64,000 nucleotides of DNA from Isoetes taiwanensis (lineage: Eukaryota > Streptophyta > Lycopodiopsida > Isoetales > Isoetaceae): NCBI GenBank assembly GCA_021234155.1, contig JAJEKV010000183.1, forward strand, positions 1 to 64,000. The letters are read 5' to 3'. A program made the translations under genes and the position numbers. This document shows positions 46,601 through 56,036 of the stretch, piece by piece. The notes beneath the pieces are model-generated. The model was not told the origin of the DNA, did not search any database, and saw only the letters and a program-made list of their open reading frames with translations. Position 1 is the first letter of the stretch. Each line of letters starts with the position of its first letter.

Positions 46601-46924
46601 AGCCTACTGGCATTCGAGGGCGTCTGCCAGGCGGCGTTGCGTGCACCGTCTATATCGAGCACACATGAAAGTATAAGCAGAATTATAGTAACATAAAGTC
46701 TCACAGAAATATCATTTCGGATAGGGTAGAGAGAGATTACAAGAAAAAGTACGATGGTAAAGATTCTTATTACAAGTGAAAACTGCCATTCCATTAAAGT
46801 TCCGTACATTGATGGTAACACAAGTTGATACAAAGATACAATACAAGGACAAACATTTATACATTGGAGATTGAAAGTTCAACTCACATATAGCATAAAC
46901 AAAACCAAACTAAAGAGACCGGCC

Positions 46925-47413
46925 CTAGGGGTTCGCAAATGGGTAGAGGATTGAGTAGCGAACACTTTCACGTACAGCCCTAACGAGCTTGTAACGTGCC
47001 CAGGCCTGAACGATAACAGGTTGGTAATCGAGCGTTGGGCTAATAATAAGGAGATTGAAAAGCCTCCTTAAAGCATAGAAGATTTGCCACAGGTGGTCGT
47101 TGGCATCCTCGAAAGCTTCGTGCCTGGACATATCCCAATAGTCCCATGTGTGGCGAAGAGTTTGCTTCAGGTCCTCGTAGGCTCGTTCCCTGAGAATGCT
47201 AACTATCTCCATCCCCTTGGCTGGATCATAGGACTCCCCTGGTGGTGCAGGTTCTATCTCATAACCTTCGTCCCATTCCGGGTACTCCCCATATCTTTGG
47301 CCATAATCCTGTTCTGGCGGCCCTGGATCATCTCTCCTTATCAGATCGGTAATCATCTCCTCATATTCTTCGAGTGTTTCTTCTGTAAGACGATAAAAAT
47401 GAATATAGAACAT
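46925..47413 (-). CDS. Accessory ORF of the gypsy element, unidentified acidic protein
   Basis: The open frame of up to 162 codons reads LTEETLEEYEEMITDLIRRD, then a Pro/Glu/Tyr-rich segment (PEWDEGYEIEPAPPGES), then a likely helical half (LKQTLRHTWDYWDMSRHEAF; DHLWQIFYALRRLFNLLI; YKLVRAVRESVRYSILYPF). A good splice acceptor (TTTATCGTCTTACAG) sits right before the LTEE...segment, so it could be an exon. It lies between the H3-like ORF and gag on the same strand. I know no related family. Confidence 0.55.
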   Translation of the reverse strand: MFYIHFYRLTEETLEEYEEMITDLIRRDDPGPPEQDYGQRYGEYPEWDEGYEIEPAPPGESYDPAKGMEIVSILRERAYEDLKQTLRHTWDYWDMSRHEAFEDANDHLWQIFYALRRLFNLLIISPTLDYQPVIVQAWARYKLVRAVRESVRYSILYPFANP

Positions 47414-47764
47414 TGAACAATTTCGTTATGCCCTAAACTCTAACAGATAGAAGAACACATCATGGAAGAGAACAATCTTAATTGTATTCATTGAGACAAT
47501 AGTCACAATTGATAAAAAGATGGTATATCATAACTATAGAATGGCTAGAAATTGCCACCAAAATCCTACATCCATACGCAATACAAAATGCGTAATACAA
47601 TTATTTAAGAGCTAGGTCCTCCCTCTTCATTCGTAGACCGAGGAGGTAGTGGCGCTGGGCCGGGTGTCGAAAGCAGAGTCACCCCTGGGTCTCTTGGGCG
47701 TACCGCAATGGAAGCAACCTCTGGCGGATAAGCAACAGCCAATGGGGCTGCCGTAAGGAGCTTC

Positions 47765-48112
47765 ATGCTCATCCTCATGGATCAATACGTTGAGGATGAA
47801 ACTTTGCCTGTAGAGAAAGGCAAACTCCCTGAATCTTCCGAGGAGGGAGAAGATGAGCATATAGGTATGGGCGACTTCGCCCGTTGGAAGCAGTTAGCAG
47901 AGGAGATGCCACTCACGGGGAACAAGCCAGACGCTTGTCGGGCTGGGCGCCCTTCGGTTGTGTATCACCAAGGGCAAGAATATCTTCTCTTGGATGATAT
48001 CATCTGGACCTATCATATGGTGGCCGTGTTTAAGCGCCGGCGTAAGGACCATGTGCTCTATGAGCTAGCGGAGTATTGTATGGACGATTTCATCGACTTC
48101 GGCTCCTATTGA
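47765..48112 (+). CDS. Antisense accessory ORF in the gypsy element, unidentified
   Basis: On the strand opposite to pol, a 115-codon frame reads MLILMDQYVEDETLPVEKGK, then an acidic SSEEGEDEHIG part, then a folded-looking part (YHQGQEYLLLDDIIWTYHMV; FKRRRKDHVLYELAEYCMDD). The composition is more protein-like than the minus strand here, which has stops. Further plus-strand coding-like pieces follow to about 48860, for example an acidic stretch near 48280-48420 (LKEEQQELKEEEVPMDLDKE). Antisense ORFs are known in some other large plant gypsy lineages, but I see no similarity to those. Confidence 0.45.
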   Translation: MLILMDQYVEDETLPVEKGKLPESSEEGEDEHIGMGDFARWKQLAEEMPLTGNKPDACRAGRPSVVYHQGQEYLLLDDIIWTYHMVAVFKRRRKDHVLYELAEYCMDDFIDFGSY

Positions 48113-49204
48113 GCTTCCAGGAGGTGCAAGAGATTACTCCGATTCCGACAGACACCATAGAGCCGGTGAAACTTTGCTCACGGCTTGAACCGGTGATGCA
48201 GGATCCGCCCCTCACCATCATGGATGCCTTTACACGCCTATGGGACCTCATGTTCCCAACATTAATATGGTTGAGGTTCCCTCCTATTAGGATGAGGAAG
48301 GAGAGGATCTATACCATAATCATGCTCATCTGAAGGAAGAGCAGCAAGAACTCAAGGAAGAAGAAGTCCCTATGGACTTAGACAAGGAGGTGGCCACGTC
48401 AGAGACCCCGCAAGGGAAGGTATTGGGAAACCACCTTACCCAGCTTCTTCTTATCAGCCTTCGACAGGGCAGGGGCAAGTTCTTTTTATAGCCCGAGATT
48501 TAGGGCCGAGGTGAAGCTTCATGGTGGACCTCCGCGGCTCTCTCCACATTGGTCGGGGCACAAGAAGCTTCCCTATCGTACGTTCACTTATGTACTCGTA
48601 CGACGGGATCTTGCCCTGACGGCCTTGGGGCAAGACATTGCACCCTGGATGGCTAGGGCGAAGGCAACCTCAAGATATTGTCGCCCTCGATCCGCACAAC
48701 GGCGTGTGTTTGCCCCATCTCGAGCTTTCCTTTCAAAGACATCATACTCATGGGTGTAAGCCCCCTAACATATCGGGGACTACCTCCCGTTCTAGATACA
48801 ATTGGGAGGATCCCCAAGAGGGATACACAAAGGAAGCATCTCCTCCATGTAAAGTCTAAAACCGGCATAACTGGGTGCCATTTGCATATTAGTGATGAGG
48901 TCTAGGCAGCGGCATAGCAAAAGGGGCATAACAGTCGAAGGGCACTTGCGGATCCCAATGCTCTCCGATCTTGATACCATGCAAGAAGGTCGATGGTCGC
49001 CATGGGCTTAGAAGGAGGAGGAAGCAAGAAAAACAGATATGACAAATGAAATGAAACTTTAAAGATCCTTTTTAACCCTTTTTATTATGCCGACGTCCGG
49101 CATTTTCAGATTTAACACAAAATAAAAGGTTCTTAATACAAAACAAAAAGTTTTTATTAAATCTCAAAAAAAATATTTACAATGCGGAAACTCAGCAAAA
49201 TATG
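48113..49204. other. Internal spacer of the gypsy element
   Basis: Plus-strand coding-like pieces run to about 48860 in shifting frames (GLGARHCTLDG; LDPHNGVCLPHLELSF). The last 300 bases before the H3-like stop are AT-rich and show no gene. Confidence 0.4.
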
Positions 49205-50424
49205 CTAAGGATGCTCCCCCCGAATCCTGCGGGCGAGGGCTAAATCCTTAGGCATGATGGTGACCCTCTTTGCGTGGATTGCGCAAAGATTGGCATCACC
49301 AAAAAGTGCCACTAGATAGGCCTCCGCAGCCTCTTGGAGTGCCAAAATGGCAAAAGTCTGGAAGCGGAGGTCGGTCTTGAACTCCTGGGCAATCTCAACT
49401 TCTGAAACTTACGGATCTCCCGTAAGGCGACAGTGCCGGGTCGGTACTGATGGGGTTTCCTCTGTGGAGCAGGGTTAGGAGGCGGCCCCCTTTGTGCAGG
49501 CACAGTCTTGGCCCCAACATGGGGTCGGGACGCATCCACCCGCTCCTGCCTCCGACTGGAGCTCGCGTTCTTGCCAAAAGCGCCGACAGTCCTTAACTTT
49601 TTCTTGTATTGACTGCCGGACTTCCGGGCGACGGCCTTCCTCCGGTGCTTCACCGTCGTATGCTCTGTTGGGGTTGGGCCCTGCCCACTCCCAGATGCCC
49701 CTTCCCCCTGTGGGTTCGGCTGGTCTTGCCGAGCCTTCTCCTCCTTCTCCCGTTGGATCCTCTCCTGCTCTTCCCGGAACTCCTGGGCTCTCCTAAGGTC
49801 TTCTTCAACCTGAGCATAATGTTGTGCTACGCTCCGGCGAAGAAGTTCAGCGTGGTACCAGTTGGGCCGCTGACTCATATCAATCTGGATGGTTATTAAA
49901 TAATCAATGCTGATATCAGGGATCTTCCCCCATATGAAGCTGCGGGAATCCTCATCCCATCGGTATGGGGGAATCTCGATGGCCCTGCCATCTATAACGG
50001 CAACGCCATCCCCCAGGTACCGATATTCCCTACCCCGAGCCGCCGTATCGGCTCGTTCTATCTCACGACGATCATCCTCCCTGGCCAAGTTTCTGATGCG
50101 GTCGGCCTCGTCCCTTATGTCCCCCTCCTCGGTGTGTCCTTCACATTCGGGAGGGTAGAATTTAATCAGCATCATGACCAAGTCAGGTTGCTCGGCCATG
50201 GTGTAAGGGAGCCGGCGGAGGTTCAGTCGGATCAAGAATGGCTCCGAGAAGTGGTAAATGGGATAGGGGATCCTATCATTGTTCTCAAATCTGTTTACTA
50301 GCTCGTCTAGGAGTATGTCAATCAAAGTAGGGTCGGTAGCCATATTCTGAGTGATCAAAGCGTAGATCTGGGCTATAGTAAGGGTAGTGGGGTCCGGAGC
50401 ACTTTTGGTGTTGGCCATGGCCAT
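49205..50424 (-). CDS. Accessory ORF: novel N-domain fused to a histone H3-like domain
   Basis: Start ATG ([14 protein letters not shown]) is at 50424; the stop (TAG) is at 49207-49205. Residues 1-200 are an unrecognised domain ([60 protein letters not shown]). Residues 200-232 are a charged coiled coil, then a Gly/Pro linker. From 258 a basic tail has [17 protein letters not shown], keeping the ARKS motif of the H3 tail. Residues 323-342 read [20 protein letters not shown], the start of the H3 fold. Here about 46 nt are missing (the STELLIRKLPFQRLVR part) with a frame change at 49397. The other frame continues [44 protein letters not shown] and ARRIRGEHP. Loop 1 is canonical-H3-like, not CENH3-like. 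The ORF lies between PBS and gag. The deletion makes this copy non-functional as a histone fold. Confidence 0.85.
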
Positions 50425-51179
50425 GGCGCTAGGGTCTAGGAGGACAGGCGGTAAGGCGCTTGCGGCTAGGGAAGTGGTAACGAAGGCGCTAGCTATAGGG
50501 TTAGCGAGGCACAAGGGCGAAGAAGCAGGGTCAGATCTGGCGGCGATGGCGGGAGTCGGTTCCGGCGGGCAAAGGCGCTGAAGGCAAGGCGGAAAGGAAA
50601 AACTATAACGGCCAGTTAACTTTTGAATTTTTTAAAATTTTTCTTATTAACTTTTTATTTTTATTTTTTTTTATTATAAAATCCTTATATGGCGGAAATA
50701 GCGCCGAGGGCATTCTACGCGCTCCCACCGCGACTGGGGGTCGTCGAAAAGCAAGCGGCGCCCGGGTTGACTTTCGGGCCCGCGTTGACTCACGACGGTA
50801 CGGTCGGGCGCCGAGTGCATTTTTGGCTCTCCCACCTCGACTGCAAGGCGACAAAAATCAAGCGGCGCCCGAGTTGACTTTCGGGCCTTCCCTTGACCAT
50901 TTTTCCGCCAGCGACGACTGTCCTAGGGTATTTGGGGTACGCCCGATCCAATGGAACCACTTTCTCCTTCATTTAAACTACCTACAAAAATTTATAACCC
51001 CTCCAAACTTGGGGCCTCCAGTCGCCCTAACTTCTTTAAACCTACAATTTCTTACTTTAACCTAACACAAAGCCAAGCATCAAAGAGGACTAAGCAACAC
51101 TCTAGATTAGCCTCCTCCTAACTAACGAACTACGAGTTAGGGTTTGGCCAGTGCTATGATTTCGAGCAACCGAAATCAC
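50425..51179 (-). other. Leader between PBS and accessory ORF
   Basis: The stretch is about 750 bases with no ORF of note. It holds a ~107 bp tandem duplication (AAGCGGCGCCC(G/A)GGTTGACT in both copies, 50727-50887) and an AT-rich tract at 50620-50690. Confidence 0.6.
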
Positions 51180-51192
51180 GGCTCTGATACCA
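51180..51192 (-). other. Primer binding site for initiator tRNA-Met
   Basis: One base inside the 5' LTR end, the minus strand reads TGGTATCAGAGCC, the standard plant PBS. This fixes the element's orientation. Confidence 0.95.
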
Positions 51193-51193
51193 C

Positions 51194-52826
51194 TGTGACG
51201 TTCCCTGAATATATACGACCCCCGGCCGTATACATACGGGGACTTTCCCCTCCCATGGCGACCATCTCGCCATGAGTAGGGCCCTCCGTCTGACCCGGGC
51301 CATCTACGTAGAGATGCTCGAGTGAAGGGCATGGAGGTGTCATTCGGCCCATGCCTTCGATGGGCTCCTACGTCGCGGAAGCATGAATACAAGGGTTAGC
51401 ACACAGCATAAATCATATATATAAATATCCACCACGAAGGGTGGCGCGTCCATCCAAATACCAACGGCAAAGAATGTGCATCTAAAATAAGAAAACACCC
51501 CAAACCTCAGGTTCTACCACGGCTCAGACTCCAGTGGGGATCGACTGACGGCTGGGCCTCAAGAGATCAGCAGACCGAGTCTTGGCATGGCGTTGGCTGG
51601 CATAGAACATCGGCTAGGGTTGTCCACTCCATCCCCTCTCCCCGTGCACACTTTGCGGATGGGTCGATTCACGCTATGGCTTCGCTATAGCCTTCCGGAC
51701 ACGCAGACTCAAGGTATCACCCTTTTCAGTCTATTCCGGGGTTCATGACGCCCCGGTCCGATGAGGCAGTCGGGGAAGCGCCCCTTCCAGGATCCGCGAT
51801 GGTTCCATGGGTGAGCTAGAGAATACGTGCCGCATCAGCGACCCCCGCATCCGTACCCAACTTACTCACCCTAAATCTACTCAAAGTGCAAGATGCTCCA
51901 TACGGATCACATCTCTACACCTAGGGAGTGTCGGACCCATACCCGCCCTCACGCGGACCCAGGGCCATCGTGCCTAGCCCAGCCTTGTAGGAGTCTCGGG
52001 AGCCTTTTATGTTCGTGCAAGACCCCACCCCCACTTCACCTTTGTGTCCCTTTTCCGGTGCTAAGCCGGACCATAGCGTATCGACCTCTAAGTGGTCTCT
52101 TGCACACAGCCGCGATCTAATGGGAATATTACTGGGGCTCTATCTAGGAGCATATTATCATACATGAGCTCAGAGGTCTCAACCCCCCCTTTAAGCCCCT
52201 GTTTAATGGAAGCTACCGAAATACTTCATAGATACATCAACCAATTCCTTAACAGAGCACCATTCATAATTGAAATGTAATCCTACTTACCAGAGAAGGG
52301 TTATTCTCAACAAAAGCGATCAGCAAAGAGAGTACTGAAGTACTATCCTACAATTCACAAGCTAATCTACTACTAACCCGTGTTTCGGCTGGAACCGTTA
52401 TCATGGGGTGCTTCCATGTCTTTGTAGGTAGGGCGGCAAAGAAAATGACTAGTGGTTGTTCAGTGATTTTGGTGAGGTCAGCAACAGTGCTTGGGCGCTC
52501 AACTGCTCCTTGGGCGCTCAACTGGTTCGATTTTGGCTGATACGGGGGTGGTGATCCACCTAATTGGATCCAAATAGTAGTCACTATGCTGGCCAATCGA
52601 GTTTGGCCAGGTGGCGCCTTCCCAAACCATAATTGGCTTAATTATCCTTCTTAATTATTAATTTCCTTAATCATAGGTTATTATCCTTAATGGTTTAATT
52701 AACATAGCTAATTAAATCCCTTTTAGGTCAACCCCCTAGGTTACCATACCCCATGGTGGTGTATCTGTACTGGGTGACGTGTCAATGTATTTATACATAT
52801 ACCGTATAAATACTTGGAACGTCACA
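51194..52826 (-). repeat. LTR (5' LTR in element orientation)
   Basis: It is 1633 bp, with ends TGTGACGTTCC and GGAACGTCACA. It pairs with the LTR at 39661-41284. In the minus orientation it would hold the element's promoter. Confidence 0.95.
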
Positions 52827-52831
52827 ATCCT

Positions 52832-53176
52832 GAGATTGTTACTTGCAGAAACTTTATTGAAGCTCTTTATGATAAAGACCGTATTCAAAATGCAGTCGAG
52901 GTAATGGAAGGTATGTTGAGACATCATATTATTCCAGAAGTAAATATATGGATCAAACTTAGTGGTAGGCTCTGCAAAATCGGGCAAACTAAGGAAACTG
53001 TGGCTTTGATTGAATTGTTGATAAAAGTGGAGGCCAAGAACTATAATGATATTTCTAAATTGGTAAATGAGTCCTGCAAGAAAAACGTGGCTATTAATAT
53101 GCATTTGTTATTGCCCAAGATGGCTGAACAGGAAGGTAACGCATCTGAAGCAACATGTAATGCATTAGTTACATAA
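52832..53176 (+). pseudogene. PPR protein fragment, 3' part with stop
   Basis: The frame continues the fragment that ends at 39660: EIVTCRNFIEALYDKDRIQN, AVEVMEGMLRHHIIPEVNIW, then KLSGRLCKIGQTKETVALIE, matching two further PPR motifs (P...T...LI..LC...R...A..V...M). A non-PPR C-terminal tail ends SEATCNALVT and stop. The reading frame across the insertion is restored exactly if the retroelement and one ATCCT copy are ignored, showing that the gene was whole here before insertion. The gene with the insert cannot encode its normal product. Confidence 0.82.
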
Positions 53177-53604
53177 GGTCCAGTCTCCAATTGGTATAAG
53201 AGATGATTTGTAGTTGAAGTTTTAAAAAACCGTGTATGTAACATAAATTGTTTGAAATATGTAACTTGTTTTGTATGCATACTTAGTGTTTATTGGCAAA
53301 CCTTTTTGAAATGGTTTTGAAACTCAGAAGCCATGGAATATATCGAGTTGTCTTATAAGCAATATAGGCAAATCGGCATCTATCAGTTACCATCTATGCA
53401 TCATGAACACATGCAATCTGTTGATCATCTTCTGGCTAACATTATATTATCTCATTAATCCCTCATGCTCAAAGTTTGTGCAATTGTCTTTTGGTAATGT
53501 CACGAATGAATGCCAATGAATTTTGTTTTGCATCTGCCCATAAGGACCAGCCTCCAGTTGGTATAAGAGATGATTTGTGGTCGAATTTTTAAAAAATCGT
53601 GTTG
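53174..53604. repeat. Duplicated ~60 bp segment in the PPR 3' flank
   Basis: A segment with CCA(G/A)TTGGTATAAGAGATG and a TTTAAAAAA(C/T)CGTG end occurs at 53174-53233 and again at 53541-53604, with about 90% identity by eye. Confidence 0.8.
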
Positions 53605-54078
53605 GTCATGACTAAGGTTCAGAGCTACTATCTTGCATAAATTACTCTTTGCTATTGCAGAATATTTCCCATGCTCAGAGGCCTTTTTTATAACTGTTCA
53701 AACAGTATATCAAAATGCTACATCCGAGAGTTGCCTTGGTCGAAGGCCTTTTTACAAATGCCGATAAAATACACCACTAAGTAATTGTCTATGTTTAGAA
53801 GCCGCCTTTTGATTATGCACATAGGTCATCATGGCCTCAGTGTAGTCACATGTTGCTCTCCCATCACTGTACTCACAATATTTATAGTGGAAACACAAAA
53901 ACAGAGGCACAAATAGGCCCTACACTAATGAAAAATGCCCACTGGTAGGGGAAAGCGTAAACATGAAGCCAAGATGTGGTCATCTGCACATTAAAGTCCA
54001 GTTTTAGAGGCTACAAGCATGTATGTCAATCAATTACACCTCCAACTACAGTCATATAATTTATGAAGTCACAAACCT
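53605..54078. other. No supported gene
   Basis: AT-rich sequence with no motif I can name. Confidence 0.5.
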
Positions 54079-54730
54079 TCATTCTATAAACCAGGGTAAG
54101 CTTGCATCCACTGATTTCTTGATACAAGACTCACACTGCCCGAACATATTGACCTCCCCCTCAAGCACAAAATAAAGGCAGCTCTTGCAAACAAAGGTGT
54201 TATCATACCCAAAAAGATATGGCAGTACACCAAACTCAGGATCTTCTTTTACCAAAGTACCAGTTAGTTCAAATGATAAACCAAGTTTAGCATTTCCTTC
54301 TAGAGTTTCGGCTAAGCCAAAAAAACTATCCAAATCAAAGTAAGCATCTTGCACAGGCAAAGAATTATCAAATTTAGGCAAATTCGAGCCATCATAGGGG
54401 CCTTCCCTTGCATCAGGACCATCGACCATAGGTATCAAAACCATGACCAATTTTAGCAGTGTTAGCTCCTTCCATACTGCCATTATTTCAACTCCCCTGC
54501 TCATCCTCATACATAATCCAGCTATCAACCACAACTACTACATCGATCCTAATTCTTTTAGGCAGTGGAAGATCGTCCTCCAGAGAACCAGATATGCACT
54601 TAAGAAACTTTCGTTTCCTGGAAGCTATAACAAAGGGACTGACTACATCTTCTTCTGGGATTCAATCTGGCTTTTATAGGAGGTCGCCCATTCATAAACC
54701 AGGCAGCATTTGGCGATGAAGCTCATATAA
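54079..54730 (-). pseudogene. Unidentified minus-strand gene with a C4 cysteine motif
   Basis: The 3' frame (54534-54079) runs through SLPVQDAYFDLDSFFGLAET, LGLSFELTGTLVKEDPEFGV, to TFVCKSCLYFVLEGEVN, CESCIKKSVDASLPWFIE and stop. Cysteine pairs CKSC and CESC are about 14 residues apart, as in a small zinc ribbon. Upstream, in another frame (54690-54500), a basic segment SRKRKFLKCISGSLEDDLPL and KRIRID looks like coding sequence, so one frame change lies near 54480-54500. I recognise no family. A host gene with an error, or a decayed element gene, are both open. Confidence 0.45.
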
Positions 54731-56036
54731 GTCGTATTTAATTAAAGTGGGTCTCATTCCATTCCCATTTTTTTTCGGAACCCTGTCATTTTACACAAAA
54801 AGGACGTGGGAAAATTACTTCGACTCGAAAACTGTCCATAATTTGAATTTTTGTCTGTCAGTGCATGTTGCATGTTTCTGTCTGTTTTCTCGGATCGCGA
54901 GCCGAGAACAAGAAGAATACAACTGAAACAAAGGAATTTCATTACACATTGAAACCAAAGTTGTTGTTGAAAAATAATTTTTATTTATAAATTGAATAGC
55001 TACATTAATAAATTGAATAGCTACAACGTATTTTACATCGGACGCAGAGACCATGGCGGTCTTGCTGTCACTACAGTTACATCATCATGGTAGGTCGTCC
55101 ACCTTACAGGAAGAACATCTGTCCAACTAATTTCACCACTCTCGTCTCGTCTCCTTTCGTCAATAAGCGGGTCTTTCTATTGCTTCTGAGCATTTAATCT
55201 AGTCGGCTAAGGACTGCAACATACATAATTAAGTTGGTCAAGAAAGATAGCTCAAAATGAGAAACGCGGGTCTGAGGTCCTCGTGAAAGGCATCTCAGAG
55301 TGAAAAACATAATTCTGAGCCCTTCAAAGTGAAAGATGCAGGTGGGTAAAAGCACGTTAGGGTGTCATACATTAGGGGGCAATTCATGTAAACTTTTGAA
55401 CGGGTTGATGAATTTTAAATGTACTTATTTCATGTATAAATTTTGTCTTATATATTTAAAAAGGGGCAAAATTCCCGTTTGTTTGTAATTATGACGAGTA
55501 GAGGCCGGCGGTTGATGCGAAACTCCTGGAGGAAATTCCTCCCTCCAATTTCCTCCAGGAAAGTTCCCTCCAGAAAAATTTCCTTCCAAGAAAATTCCCA
55601 GATCGAACCAAGAAAGTAGAACACAATTTGAATTTTTTTCCAGGATGAGGAAACATGCAATCGGGTGATTTTGAAACTGAATGTGGCGATCAGAAAAAAC
55701 ATGCAATCCGGGTGATTTTGAAACCGAATGTGGCGATCGAGGAGAACATGCAATCCGGGTGATTTTGAAACCGAATGTGGCAAACATCGATGGCATCCGT
55801 GAATTCAAAATTGTGAAGAGTAAACAACGGTGGCATGCAAGTAATTTCGAAAGTGGGAGAGATGAGAAAGGGAAAAAGAAGATGCAGGAGAGCATGATAG
55901 TTTAAATTGAAAAGGGTAGTACATCCTCAAGGTATGTTACCAAAAAAATAAGGACCAATTGTGCAAAATGTCTTTATCTTGTTATGAGAAAAGAAGTGAC
56001 GACTGGCTCCTAATCAAAGGTACTTATTTGCTTCTA
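54731..56036. other. Non-coding stretch with a tandem repeat
   Basis: A ~46 bp unit (CATGCAATCCGGGTGATTTT) is repeated three times at 55654-55790. A purine/pyrimidine-biased patch with repeated TTTCCTCCA and its complement lies at 55525-55600. No gene was seen. Confidence 0.55.

Larger units (their letters stand above)
39661..52826 (-). mobile_element. Ty3/gypsy chromodomain LTR retrotransposon, 13.2 kb, with accessory ORFs
   Basis: The element is complete at its ends. LTRs lie at 39661-41284 and 51194-52826, each beginning TGTGAC(A/G)TTCC and ending GGAACGTCACA, and ATCCT is duplicated at 39656-39660 and 52827-52831. It is oriented on the minus strand: PBS at 51192-51180, an accessory ORF with an H3-like domain, further accessory sequence, gag, protease, RT-RNase H, integrase with chromodomain, and PPT at 41297-41285. 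The pol order (RT before integrase) and C-terminal chromodomain place it among chromoviruses. It is much longer than the usual 5-7 kb of compact chromoviruses, because about 4.5 kb of extra sequence lies between PBS and gag. Several frameshifts make this copy non-functional as read. Confidence 0.93.

Noticed and set aside
49205-49470. H3-like part as an independent host histone gene
   Set aside because: It is in frame with the long upstream ORF, has no start of its own near the ARKS tail, and lies between PBS and gag inside both LTRs.
49205-49470. H3-like part as a centromeric CENH3
   Set aside because: Loop 1 has the canonical-H3 length and sequence (FKTDLRFQ...), without the CENH3-type insertion; only the tail is divergent.
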